Shown piece after piece: positions 16,406 through 24,524 of a stretch of 64,000 nucleotides of DNA. A program made the translations under genes and the position numbers. The DNA is taken from NCBI RefSeq assembly GCF_003259365.1, contig NZ_QLLY01000010.1, positions 163,334-227,333 on the forward strand, written 5' to 3'. The DNA is from Streptomyces sp. PsTaAH-137. GTDB lineage: Bacteria > Actinomycetota > Actinomycetes > Streptomycetales > Streptomycetaceae. The stretch's first letter is position 1. The number at the start of each line of letters is the position of its first letter. The notes beneath the pieces were generated by a model, which had not been told where the DNA came from, ran no database searches, and worked only from the letters and a program-made list of their open reading frames with translations.

Positions 16406-17101
16406 ATGAGCAAGCGTGCAGTCCTGGAGGTGATCGCCCTCGACGCCGAGGACGCCGTCGCCGCCCAGGCCGGTGGGGCGGACCGCCTTGAGCTGGTCAC
16501 CGACATGGCCGCGGACGGGCTGACGCCGTCGGTGGAGACCTTCGCGGCGATCCGCGGGGCCGTGGACATCTCGCTGCGCGTGATGCTGCGGCTCGCGGAC
16601 GGGTTCGCCGCGGGGGACGTCCCGGAGCTGGTGGCGCGGGCGCGGGCGTTGCGGGCGGCGGGTGCCGACGAGTTCGTGCTCGGGTTCCTCGACGAGCACG
16701 GGGGGCCCGATCTCGGCGCCGTCGAGCGGGTGGTGGCGGAGCTGGACGGGTGCCGGTGGACGTTTCACCGGGCGATCGACCGGGCCGCGGACCGGGATGC
16801 CCTGCGCAAGCAGCTCGCCGATCTGCCCGGCCTGGACACGTACCTGACGGCGGGTTCGGCGGACGGGGTGGACGCCGGGCTCGACGTCCTCGTCTCGGAG
16901 GCCGGGCGGTCGGCGGCCGGGGAGCCCGGGTACGAGCAGCAGATTCTGGTGGGCGGGGGGCTCCGCCTGGAGCATGTCGCCGGGTTGCGGCGGGCCGGTG
17001 TGTCGGCGTTCCACATCGGCGGAGCGTCGCGCCCCGCGGGTTGGTCGGGCCCGGTCTCCTCGACCGCGGTCCGCACATGGCGCGAGGCCCTGGACGCCTG
17101 A
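16406..17101 (+). CDS. cutC: CutC family copper homeostasis protein
   Basis: 231 residues, a TIM-barrel. Family landmarks are ALDAEDAVAAQAGGADRLEL at the start, FHRAID near residue 123, and the C-terminal FHIGGASR. CutC was first linked to copper tolerance in E. coli; the biochemical role is still debated. Here it follows the secreted copper protein by 39 bases and an AGGAG site, so it may be in the same transcription unit. No copper-ligand motif is obvious in the sequence. Confidence 0.9.
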   Translation: MSKRAVLEVIALDAEDAVAAQAGGADRLELVTDMAADGLTPSVETFAAIRGAVDISLRVMLRLADGFAAGDVPELVARARALRAAGADEFVLGFLDEHGGPDLGAVERVVAELDGCRWTFHRAIDRAADRDALRKQLADLPGLDTYLTAGSADGVDAGLDVLVSEAGRSAAGEPGYEQQILVGGGLRLEHVAGLRRAGVSAFHIGGASRPAGWSGPVSSTAVRTWREALDA

Positions 17102-17148
17102 CCCGCGCTCCTGGGTCGTTCATCGCGCGCGACCCGGCGGCCGCTTCT

Positions 17149-17340
17149 CGCGCAGTTCCCCGCGCCCCTGAGGCATGCGCTTCGCGCCGCCTCCCCCCGA
17201 GGGAAGCCCCTGATGAGATGGCGCACGAAGTGCGCATCTCAGGGGCGCGGGGAACTGCGCGAGAAGCGGCCACCGGGCCGCAGGTCGCGACGGGACCCCG
17301 TAGGGCAGACGCGGATCTTCAGGGGCGCGGGGAACTGCGC
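17149..17340. repeat. Intergenic palindromic repeat cluster 5
   Basis: Plus core 17149-17169 and inverted cores 17241-17261 and 17321-17340. Between the first two lie the GCATGCGCTTCGCGC and GATGGCGCACGAAGTGCGCATC palindromes, the same order as cluster 1. It lies between the convergent cutC and helD-like genes, where a bidirectional terminator would be expected. Confidence 0.9.
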
Positions 17341-17362
17341 AAGCCCCACCGGGCGGTGTCCG

Positions 17363-19408
17363 TCAGGACGACGTCAGCTCGGGCGGCAAAGCGGCCGCGT
17401 GGACGACCACCAGGCCCGATACGGCTCGGGTCAGAGCGACGTACAGGCGGCGCAGGCCCGTGCGTTCGTCGGGCTCGCCGCTCACCACGGCGGCCGGCTC
17501 GTCGAGGACGACGTAGTCGTACTCCAGCCCCTTCGCCAGCGACGCCGGAACAAGAGTCAGCCGCGCCTCGGCCGTCGTCTCCTCACCCGGCGCCAGAAAC
17601 ACCAGCCCGGCCTCGGTCAGCAACTCCCCCAGCACGCCGCACCGCGCATCGGCCGCGATGAGCCCGATCGACCCCTCGTGCCCCAGCGCCTCCCGGCAGG
17701 CGGCGACCACATCACCGTCCCCCGAAGCCCCCCGCACCTCGAACACCCCGGGATTCTCACGCACCGATGCCACCGGAGCGAGCCCGGGCGCGATGTGCGG
17801 AAGGAGCCGGGAGGCGTACGTGATGACGTCGGTCGGCACACGGAAACCGGCCGTCAGCTCCTCCACCACGGCGTCCGGCTTGCCGAGGTGCTCCAGCGCC
17901 TCGTCCCAGCTCTGCGTGGCCCACGGAGTGGTCCCCTGCGCGAGGTCGCCGAGCACGGTCACGGACCCGGTCGAGGCACGCCGCCCGACGGCCCGGTACT
18001 GCATCGGGGAGAGGTCCTGCGCCTCGTCGAGCACGACGTGCCCGAGCGAGTGCGTCCGCTCGACGAGGTCACCGGCCTCGTCGATCAACACGGCGTCCGC
18101 GACAGACCACTTGGCGGTCTTGACGCTGCGCGCGGGCTTGGCCCACAGCACGGTCTTCTGCTCGTGGTCGTCGAGCAGCCCGTCGGCGTGCTCGGCGAGG
18201 AACTCGGCGTCGGACAGCAGCCGCAGCACCAGCTTCGCGGGATCGACGGGCGGCCAGATCTCCTTGACGGCGGCCTTGACGGCGGTGTTGCGCGCGACGG
18301 CGTTCTGCACCCGGTCGTCCGGGGCCTCCCCGGCCCGCTCCATCTGGACGAGCACGGCGTGCGCGATCCGCTGCGGCAGCGCCTCGCGCGCGGCCCCGTA
18401 CCGCATGTCGCGCCCCATCAACTCGCGGACCATCTCTTCGAGTTCGTACGAGGCGACCCGCCACCGCCGGGACCCGCGCACGACCACGATGCCCTCGCTC
18501 GGCAACGTGATGTGCGAGCGCAGCGCCCGCCGCAGCACCTCCGCCATCCGGGCGTCGCCCTTGATCAGCGCGGCGGGCGCATCGTCGGCAGCGCGCACCT
18601 CCACCGGCCCGGCGACGAGGTCGTCCACCGTCGCCTGCTTGACCTCCAACTCGCCCAGCGCGGGCAGCACTTGCTCGATGTAGTGGAGGAACGACCTGTT
18701 CGGCCCGATGACGAGGGTGCCGGTGCGGGCGAGGCGCTCGCGGTGGGCGTAGAGGAGGTACGCGACACGGTGCAGGCCGACCGCGGTCTTTCCCGTTCCC
18801 GGGCCGCCCTGCACGCACACCGATCCGGCGAGCCCGCTCCTGACGATCTCGTCCTGCTCGGGCTGGATGGTGGCGACGATGTCGCGCATCGGGCCGACGC
18901 GCGGCCGCTCGATCTCCTGCTGGAGGAGCTGGCTGGTGCGCTCGGCCTCCGCCGGGTCGGTCAGGTTCTCGTCCTCGTACGCGGTCAGCTCGCCGCCGGT
19001 GTAACCGAACCTGCGGCGCAGCGCGACGTCCATCGGGTTCTTCTTCGAGGCCCGGTAGAACGGCTGCGAGACCGGCGCGCGCCAGTCGATGACCATGGGG
19101 TCGCCCTCGGCGTCGTGCACGTGGCGGCGCCCGATGTAGAACTGCTCGCCCTCCGCGCCCTCGGCCTGTTCGGCGCCGGGGGCGTGCAGGTAGTCGAGGC
19201 GGCCGAAGAAGAGCGGGGTGTGGCTCAGGTCGGCCAGCGCCTTGATCCGCTCCTCGATCTGGCGCTGGAGCACTTCGGCGTTCACCCAGTTCGCGGTGAC
19301 GTCTCGGATGTCCAGGGCCTCTGCGTCCTCGCGCATGGCGCGCAGGGCTGCGCGGGACGACGAGAGGTGCGCACGCTCACGGTCGAGCGGCGACGCTGAC
19401 TGACTCAC
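17363..19408 (-). CDS. HelD-family RNA polymerase-associated helicase (UvrD-like SF1)
   Basis: 681 residues. Residues 5-70 look like an antiparallel coiled coil (LDRERAHLSSSRAALRAM...VLQRQIEERIKAL), the arm that HelD inserts into RNA polymerase. Walker A is GGPGTGKTAV, motif II is VVLDEAQDLSP, and the late motifs include KGLEYDYVVL and RLYVALTRAV. HelD proteins recycle stalled RNA polymerase, and some (HelR) protect it from rifamycins. I saw no rifamycin-associated element upstream, so the resistance subtype is not supported. GTG 19408 follows GGAGG at 9 bases. It could also be a plain UvrD-like enzyme. Confidence 0.85.
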   Translation of the reverse strand: MSQSASPLDRERAHLSSSRAALRAMREDAEALDIRDVTANWVNAEVLQRQIEERIKALADLSHTPLFFGRLDYLHAPGAEQAEGAEGEQFYIGRRHVHDAEGDPMVIDWRAPVSQPFYRASKKNPMDVALRRRFGYTGGELTAYEDENLTDPAEAERTSQLLQQEIERPRVGPMRDIVATIQPEQDEIVRSGLAGSVCVQGGPGTGKTAVGLHRVAYLLYAHRERLARTGTLVIGPNRSFLHYIEQVLPALGELEVKQATVDDLVAGPVEVRAADDAPAALIKGDARMAEVLRRALRSHITLPSEGIVVVRGSRRWRVASYELEEMVRELMGRDMRYGAAREALPQRIAHAVLVQMERAGEAPDDRVQNAVARNTAVKAAVKEIWPPVDPAKLVLRLLSDAEFLAEHADGLLDDHEQKTVLWAKPARSVKTAKWSVADAVLIDEAGDLVERTHSLGHVVLDEAQDLSPMQYRAVGRRASTGSVTVLGDLAQGTTPWATQSWDEALEHLGKPDAVVEELTAGFRVPTDVITYASRLLPHIAPGLAPVASVRENPGVFEVRGASGDGDVVAACREALGHEGSIGLIAADARCGVLGELLTEAGLVFLAPGEETTAEARLTLVPASLAKGLEYDYVVLDEPAAVVSGEPDERTGLRRLYVALTRAVSGLVVVHAAALPPELTSS

Positions 19409-19735
19409 GGGTTCTGCCTCCGGCTGACGGTACGACGACGACACGGGCCGCCGGTTTCCGACCGGGCGACGGCGGCGCGCTCCGCGGGGGGAGGCGGGCA
19501 GGACGGGCGAGTGTATGTCACCCCTCCACTCGGGGGCCAACGGGTTTCTTGGCCCGTCACTCGTCCGCGCCACCGTCGTGGCTGGTCGCGCAGTTCCCCG
19601 CGCCCCTGAAGGCATGCGCTGCGCGCAGCCTTCCCCTGATGAGATGCCGCACGAAGTGCGCATCTCAGGGGCGCGGGGAACTGCGCGACCAGCCGCCCAC
19701 CACCGGCACTCGGCCACCGGAGCTAAGGTCGCCCC
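19409..19735. repeat. Gene-free interval with hairpin and repeat cluster 6
   Basis: 327 bases between divergent genes. A GGGCCAA/TTGGCCC hairpin lies at 19534-19555 (8-base loop). Plus core 19587-19607 and inverted core 19667-19687 follow, enclosing the GCATGCGC palindrome and the GATG...GTGCGCATC palindrome. Unlike most copies this pair sits near a promoter, only 37 bases upstream of the leaderless -10 of the HD gene. Confidence 0.85.
19724..19729 (+). promoter_or_regulatory. -10 hexamer of a probable leaderless promoter
   Basis: TAAGGT ends six bases before ATG 19736 and there is no ribosome-binding site, so the HD-domain gene is probably leaderless. Confidence 0.5.
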
Positions 19736-20407
19736 ATGAGTGAGTTGCGGGAGCGGTTCGGGTGGGCGTTGCGGGCGGTGACGGGAGAGCCCGGGACGGA
19801 CCCGTATCCGTACGCCGACAACCTGCTCACCCGCTGGGCGGAGCCCCAGCGGCGCTACCACACCCAGACCCACCTCACCGCCGTCCTCGACCACATCGAC
19901 GTACTGGAAGGGCACGCGGCGAACCCCGACACGGTGCGCCTCGCGGCCTGGTTCCACGACGCCGTGTACCGCCCGGACCGCTCCGAGAATGAGGAGCGAT
20001 CGGCCGCCCTCGCGGAGCGGGCGCTCACCGAGGCCGGCCTGCCGCAGGCCCGGGTGGAAGAAGTGGCCCGCCTCGTCCGGCTCACCGTCACCCACGACCC
20101 GGCCCCCGGCGACACCGACGGCGAAACCCTCTGCGACGCCGACCTGGCCGTCCTCGCCGCGGACCCGGAGACGTACGCGGCGTACACGAGAGCCGTCCGC
20201 GAGGAGTACGGGTTCGTGCCGGACAAGGCGTTCCGGGAGGGCCGCGCGGCGATCCTGCGCCAACTCCTCGACCTCCCGGCCCTGTTCAGAACCCCGTACG
20301 GGAAGAAGCACTGGGAGGCCGCCGCCCGGGAGAACCTGACGACGGAGCTGAGACTCCTGGAACCCGGGGAGAACCCCGGGAATGCCACCCCCGGCACCCC
20401 CGGTTGA
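19736..20407 (+). CDS. HD-domain metal-dependent phosphohydrolase-like protein
   Basis: 223 residues. RYHTQTHL near residue 40, WFHDAVY near 72 (the HD pair), and CDADLAVLAADPETY near 134 give the conserved His/Asp ligands of the HD superfamily. Similar proteins are annotated as predicted metal-dependent HD phosphohydrolases with no known substrate. It is soluble and cytoplasmic. The 3' end overlaps the TTG alternative start of the MFS gene by four bases, so co-transcription with the exporter is likely. Confidence 0.85.
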   Translation: MSELRERFGWALRAVTGEPGTDPYPYADNLLTRWAEPQRRYHTQTHLTAVLDHIDVLEGHAANPDTVRLAAWFHDAVYRPDRSENEERSAALAERALTEAGLPQARVEEVARLVRLTVTHDPAPGDTDGETLCDADLAVLAADPETYAAYTRAVREEYGFVPDKAFREGRAAILRQLLDLPALFRTPYGKKHWEAAARENLTTELRLLEPGENPGNATPGTPG

Positions 20408-20415
20408 CCATCTAC

Positions 20416-21666
20416 ATGTCGTCGAAAACCAACCGCACCACCATGCCCCTGGCCGTCTACATACTCGGCCTGAGCGTCTTCGCCCTCGGCACGAGCGAGT
20501 TCATGCTCTCCGGGCTGCTCCCGGCCGTCGCCGACGACATGGACGTCACGATCCCGCAGGCGGGCCTGCTGATCTCGGCGTTCGCGATCGGCATGGTGGT
20601 GGGCGCCCCGCTGCTCGCGGTGGCGACCCTGCGCCTGCCCCGCCGCACGACGCTCATCGCGCTGATCACGACGTTCGGCCTGGGCCAGGTCGCGGGCGCC
20701 CTCGCCCCCACGTACGGGATCCTCTTCGCGTCCCGGGTCGTCTCCGCGCTGGCCTGCGCCGGATTCTGGGCGGTCGGCGCGGCCGTCGCCATCGCGATGG
20801 TGCCGGTGAACCAGCGGGCCCGCGCCATGGCGGTGATGATCGGCGGCCTGTCGATCGCGAACGTCCTCGGTGTCCCGGCCGGCGCCTTCCTCGGTGACGG
20901 GCTCGGCTGGCGCTCCGCGTTCTGGGCGGTCGGCGCGGCCTCGGCGATCGCGCTGGTCGGCATCGTCACGCTCGTCCCGCACATCCCGCGCCCGGCCGAA
21001 CGCCCGCGCCTGAAGCGCGAGTTGTCGATCTACGCGGACCGGCAGGTGTGGCTGTCGATCGCGGTGACGGCGCTGGCGGCGGGCGGGGTCTTCTGCGCGT
21101 TCAGCTACCTGTCCCCGTTCCTCACCGACGTGGCGGGCCTGGACGAGAGCTGGGTCCCGGCGGTCCTGGCGCTGTTCGGCGTCGGCGCGCTGGTCGGCAC
21201 GACGGTCGGCGGCCGGGTCGCGGACGCGCACCTCTTCGGGGTGCTGCTGACCGGCACCGCGCTGTCCACCGTCTTCCTTGCCGCGCTGGCCCTGCTCGGG
21301 CACCTGGAGATCGCGGCGGTGGCGCTGGCGTTCCTGCTCGGCCTGTCCGCGTTCTACACGGCCCCGGCGCTCAACGCCCGGATGTTCAACGTGGCGGGCG
21401 CCGCCCCGACCCTCGCGGGTGCCACGACGACGGCGGCCTTCAACCTCGGCAACACGGGCGGCCCCTGGCTCGGCGGCACGGTCATCGACGCCGACCTCGG
21501 CTATCCGGCGGTCGCCTGGGCGGGCGGCGCGATGACGGTGCTCGCGCTCGGCCTGACGGCGGTGTCGCTGCGGCTGCACCGGCGTGACGTGCCGTCCCGG
21601 GTCGTCACCGGCAGCGCCGCTACGCCGCAGGCCGCCCCTTCGGACGCCGCAGCCCCGCGTCGGTGA
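20416..21666 (+). CDS. MFS drug exporter (DHA1, Cmx/CmlR-like)
   Basis: 416 residues, twelve hydrophobic helices. The first helix ends LGTSEFMLSGLLP, and motif B-like FASRVVSALACAGFWAVGAA follows. It resembles the chloramphenicol-efflux Cmx/CmlR proteins of Streptomyces and the AraJ/YdeA arabinose-efflux group. The substrate cannot be settled from sequence. ATG 20416 is preferred; a TTG at 20404 would overlap the HD gene. No strong ribosome site precedes either, consistent with coupling to the upstream gene. Confidence 0.85.
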   Translation: MSSKTNRTTMPLAVYILGLSVFALGTSEFMLSGLLPAVADDMDVTIPQAGLLISAFAIGMVVGAPLLAVATLRLPRRTTLIALITTFGLGQVAGALAPTYGILFASRVVSALACAGFWAVGAAVAIAMVPVNQRARAMAVMIGGLSIANVLGVPAGAFLGDGLGWRSAFWAVGAASAIALVGIVTLVPHIPRPAERPRLKRELSIYADRQVWLSIAVTALAAGGVFCAFSYLSPFLTDVAGLDESWVPAVLALFGVGALVGTTVGGRVADAHLFGVLLTGTALSTVFLAALALLGHLEIAAVALAFLLGLSAFYTAPALNARMFNVAGAAPTLAGATTTAAFNLGNTGGPWLGGTVIDADLGYPAVAWAGGAMTVLALGLTAVSLRLHRRDVPSRVVTGSAATPQAAPSDAAAPRR

Positions 21667-21889
21667 GCCTGCGCACCAGTTCCTTCGAGCCGATCGTCAC
21701 GGCCCCGGCCCGCACCGCGTCCTCGTAGCGGTGCGCCGGGATGTCGTAGTGGTCGCGCTCGAAGGCGCGCTCCGGAACCCCCAACCGCCCCGCGAACACG
21801 TGCAGTTCGTCGAAGGACACATCGCTCACCAGGTGCGACCAGAGGCGGCCGTGGCCGGGCCAGGTCGGCGGGTCGATGTAGACGGTCAC
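21620..21889 (-). CDS. DUF4031 domain protein
   Basis: 89 residues. It begins VTVYIDPPTWPGHG and continues HLVSD and HYDIPAHRY, the signature of DUF4031, a small family of unknown function with a conserved acidic and His pattern suggesting a nuclease or metal site. The GTG overlaps the upstream stop by four bases, so it is translationally coupled to the gene at 21886-22266. Tail-to-tail overlap of 47 bases with the MFS gene. Confidence 0.85.
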   Translation of the reverse strand: MTVYIDPPTWPGHGRLWSHLVSDVSFDELHVFAGRLGVPERAFERDHYDIPAHRYEDAVRAGAVTIGSKELVRRLTDAGLRRPKGRPAA

Positions 21890-22266
21890 CCGGCCACGGC
21901 TCCCAGCTGACCGACAGGCGCCACGACCACCCCGGCCTCCGAGCACACCCAGTGCGGGTCGGCGCCCAGCTCCGGCTCGACGTCGAGCGCGTGCGGGCCG
22001 TCCGTGCCCGAGCCGGGTCCGCACACCGGGCACACCGGCCAGCGGCCGTGCCGCTCCAGGATGCCGTCCTGCACGTCCTGCGCCACGAGACCGGTGACGA
22101 ACTCGACGCCCTCCGGCCACTGCTCCACCCACCAGCGGCGCTGCGTGATCGACTCCTCGACGAGCGAGACCACGTCCGCGTCGGCGACGTCGACGGCCTT
22201 CAGGTCCGCGAGGATCAGCGCGCGGGCCGCGTGCAGTGCCTGTTCCAGGGGGCTGATGGTGTTCAT
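21886..22266 (-). CDS. Conserved hypothetical protein with Cys-rich segment
   Basis: 126 residues. The first 60 are helical; then CPVCGPG and, about 35 residues later, WVCSEAG suggest a partial zinc-ribbon, with three Cys and nearby His/Asp as possible ligands. It forms a coupled pair with the DUF4031 gene through a GTGA overlap. I do not recognise the family. It may be an accessory of the DUF4031 protein. Confidence 0.7.
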   Translation of the reverse strand: MNTISPLEQALHAARALILADLKAVDVADADVVSLVEESITQRRWWVEQWPEGVEFVTGLVAQDVQDGILERHGRWPVCPVCGPGSGTDGPHALDVEPELGADPHWVCSEAGVVVAPVGQLGAVAG

Positions 22267-22334
22267 CCCCCCATTGTCCCGCGCCCCGTGTTCCGTGCGG
22301 CGCGGATGTGACGCAGGTCCCGGCCCTTCGACTC

Positions 22335-22365
22335 TTGACCCCCACCGGTCACGAAAATATCTTTC
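22335..22365 (+). promoter_or_regulatory. Leaderless promoter and GAAA/TTTC operator of the MurR-like gene
   Basis: -35 TTGACC (22335-22340) and -10 TATCTT (22358-22363) with a 17-base spacer. Initiation 7-8 bases later would fall at GTG 22371, giving a leaderless mRNA. The -10 overlaps a GAAAATATCTTTC palindrome (22353-22365), and GAAAGTTTC recurs just inside the gene (22389-22397), fitting an autoregulatory RpiR-type operator pair. Confidence 0.6.
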
Positions 22366-22370
22366 ATTAC

Positions 22371-23300
22371 GTGAGCAATGACGTGAAGGAAAGTTTCGCG
22401 AACGACGCGCCGCCCGCCCCGGCCGCCCTCGCGGCGAAGGTGCGGACGCTGGCTCCGTCGATGACGCGGTCCATGCAGCGGGTCGCCGAAGCCGTCGCCG
22501 GCGACCCCGCCGGCTGCGCCGCCCTGACCGTCACCGGCCTCGCCGAGCTCACCGGCACCAGCGAGGCGACGGTGGTCCGCACCGCGCGTCTGCTCGGCTA
22601 TCCCGGCTACCGCGATCTGCGGCTCGCCCTCGCCGGGCTCGCCGCCCAGCAGCAGTCGGGGCGGGCGCCCGCCGTCACCGCCGACATCGCGGTCGACGAC
22701 CCGATCGCCGACGTGGTCGCGAAGCTCGCCTACGACGAGCAGCAGACCCTCGCCGACACCGCCGCCGGGCTCGACACCGTGCAGCTCGGCGCCGCCGTGG
22801 GCGCGCTCGCCGCTGCCGGGCGGGTCGAGATCTACGGCATGGCCGCGTCGGGGCTCGTCGCCCAGGACCTGGCGCAGAAGCTGCTCCGGATCGGGCACGT
22901 GGCGTACGCGCACTCGGACCCGCACCTCGCCGTGACGAACGCCGTGAGCCTCCGCTCCGGGGACGTGGCCGTCGCGATCACGCACTCCGGCGCCACCAGC
23001 GACGTCATCGAGCCGCTGCGGGTCGCCTTCGAGCACGGCGCCACGACGATCGCGATCACGGGCCGCCCGGACGCCCCGGTGTCCCAGTACGCGGACCACA
23101 TCCTCACCACCTCCATCGCCCGCGAGAGCGAGCTCCGCCCCGCCGCGATGTCCTCGCGGACCAGCCAGCTCCTCGTGGTGGACTGCCTCTTCGTGGGCGT
23201 GGCCCAGCGCAACTACGAGTCCGCGGCCCCGGCCCTCTCCGCCTCCTACGAGGCCCTGGCCCACCGCCACCGCGCCGCTCCGCGGGGCGGCCGGTCATGA
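22371..23300 (+). CDS. murR: RpiR/MurR-family regulator with SIS domain
   Basis: 309 residues. The N-terminal HTH (about 20-95, with LTGTSEATVVRTARLLGYPGYRDLR) is followed by a SIS phosphosugar-binding domain (about 120-270, with VAVAITHSGATSDVIE). The likely ligand is MurNAc-6-phosphate because murQ and a PTS permease follow. GTG 22371 is used because a promoter predicts a leaderless transcript there and the family begins near it. A repeat cluster separates it from murQ, so regulator and enzymes may have separate promoters. The symbol rests on context. Confidence 0.85.
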   Translation: MSNDVKESFANDAPPAPAALAAKVRTLAPSMTRSMQRVAEAVAGDPAGCAALTVTGLAELTGTSEATVVRTARLLGYPGYRDLRLALAGLAAQQQSGRAPAVTADIAVDDPIADVVAKLAYDEQQTLADTAAGLDTVQLGAAVGALAAAGRVEIYGMAASGLVAQDLAQKLLRIGHVAYAHSDPHLAVTNAVSLRSGDVAVAITHSGATSDVIEPLRVAFEHGATTIAITGRPDAPVSQYADHILTTSIARESELRPAAMSSRTSQLLVVDCLFVGVAQRNYESAAPALSASYEALAHRHRAAPRGGRS

Positions 23301-23364
23301 GGCCCGCGCCCATCCGCGGCGCCGTCGTGGCCGGCCGCGCTCCTGAGCGAGCGCAGCTCGCTTC

Positions 23365-23442
23365 AGGGGCGCGGGGAACTGCGCGAGAAGCGGCCACCGG
23401 CCCGCGGACGAAGAACCGCCCAGGGGCGCGGGGAACTGCGCG
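23365..23442. repeat. Intergenic palindromic repeat cluster 7
   Basis: Two inverted-orientation cores, 23365-23385 and 23422-23442, with different flanks (GAGAAGCGGCCACCGG and GACCAGCCACCC). A GAGCGAGCGCAGCTCGCTTC palindrome precedes the first (23345-23364). It lies between murR and murQ. Confidence 0.88.
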
Positions 23443-23529
23443 ACCAGCCACCCACCCGCCGTGAGCCGGCGACGAGACAGCACCAGGCAGACGACAAGCC
23501 ACCCCGCACAGAAAGCCCCCGAGACGACG

Positions 23530-24477
23530 ATGTCCACCGACGCCACGTACACCGAACTCCGCGCCCAGCTGGCCACCCTCACCACAGAAGCCTTCCGCCC
23601 GGAACTCGCCGAGATCGACCAGCTCCCCACCCAGGAGATCGCCAGGATCATGAACGGCGAGGACGCCACGGTGCCCACCGCCGTGGCGGCCCAGCTGCCC
23701 CAGATCTCGGCGGCGATCGACGGCACCGCAGCCCGCATGGCCCGCGGCGGCCGCCTGATCTACGCGGGCGCCGGCACGGCAGGCCGCCTCGGTGTCCTGG
23801 ACGCGTCCGAGTGCCCGCCCACCTTCAACACCGACCCGGCCGAGGTCGTCGGCCTGATCGCGGGCGGCCCCTCCGCGATGGTCACGGCGGTGGAAGGCGC
23901 CGAGGACTCCAAGGAACTCGCCGCCGAGGACCTGGACGCCCTGAACCTCACGGAAAACGATGTCGTGGTCGGCATCTCGGCCTCGGGCCGCACCCCGTAC
24001 GCGATCGGCGCCGTCGAGCACGCGAAGAAGACGTACGGCGCGCTCACCATCGGCCTGTCCTGCAACGCGGACAGCGCCCTCGCGGCGGCCGCGGACCACG
24101 GCATCGAGGTCGTCGTCGGCCCCGAGCTGCTCACCGGCTCCACCCGCCTGAAGGCGGGCACGGCCCAGAAGCTCGTACTGAACATGCTGTCGACGATCAC
24201 CATGATCCGGCTCGGCAAGACGTACGGAAACCTCATGGTCGACGTCCGCGCGTCGAACGAGAAGCTGCGGGCCCGCTCCCGCCGCATCGTCTCGCTGGCC
24301 ACGGGCGCCGAGGACGCCGTCATCGAGGCCGCGCTCGCCGCGACCGACGGTGAGGTGAAGAACGCGATCCTCGTCGTCCTCGGCGAGGTCGACGGACCCA
24401 CGGCCGCCCGCCTGCTGACCGCGTCGGACGGCCACCTGCGCGCCGCGCTCGCCGCGGCCCCGAGCACCACCCCCTGA
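23530..24477 (+). CDS. murQ: N-acetylmuramic acid 6-phosphate etherase
   Basis: 315 residues, SIS fold. Landmarks are RLIYAGAGTAGRLGVLDASE (about 77-96), PPTFNTDP, VVGISASGRTPY, and NMLSTITMIRLGKTYGNLMVD, all typical of MurQ. It cleaves the lactyl ether of MurNAc-6-P to GlcNAc-6-P and D-lactate in the cytoplasm, feeding wall-derived sugar into the GlcNAc pathway. The product would be a substrate for NagA encoded at 49115. ATG 23530 is the first start before the conserved region. The PTS gene follows after 47 bases. Confidence 0.96.
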   Translation: MSTDATYTELRAQLATLTTEAFRPELAEIDQLPTQEIARIMNGEDATVPTAVAAQLPQISAAIDGTAARMARGGRLIYAGAGTAGRLGVLDASECPPTFNTDPAEVVGLIAGGPSAMVTAVEGAEDSKELAAEDLDALNLTENDVVVGISASGRTPYAIGAVEHAKKTYGALTIGLSCNADSALAAAADHGIEVVVGPELLTGSTRLKAGTAQKLVLNMLSTITMIRLGKTYGNLMVDVRASNEKLRARSRRIVSLATGAEDAVIEAALAATDGEVKNAILVVLGEVDGPTAARLLTASDGHLRAALAAAPSTTP

Positions 24478-24524
24478 CCCCCGTACACCCCCAGCACCAC
24501 CCGCACAGCAAGGCAGCACGCACC

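Noticed and set aside
19409..19560. Rifamycin-associated element before the HelD gene
   Set aside because: I looked for the 19-bp inverted repeat GGGGCTTGCGGCAAGGCCC and found no similar sequence, so the HelR resistance subtype is not supported.
20416..21666. Specific call as chloramphenicol exporter
   Set aside because: Sequence resembles Cmx/CmlR but also sugar-efflux MFS proteins; substrate cannot be decided.
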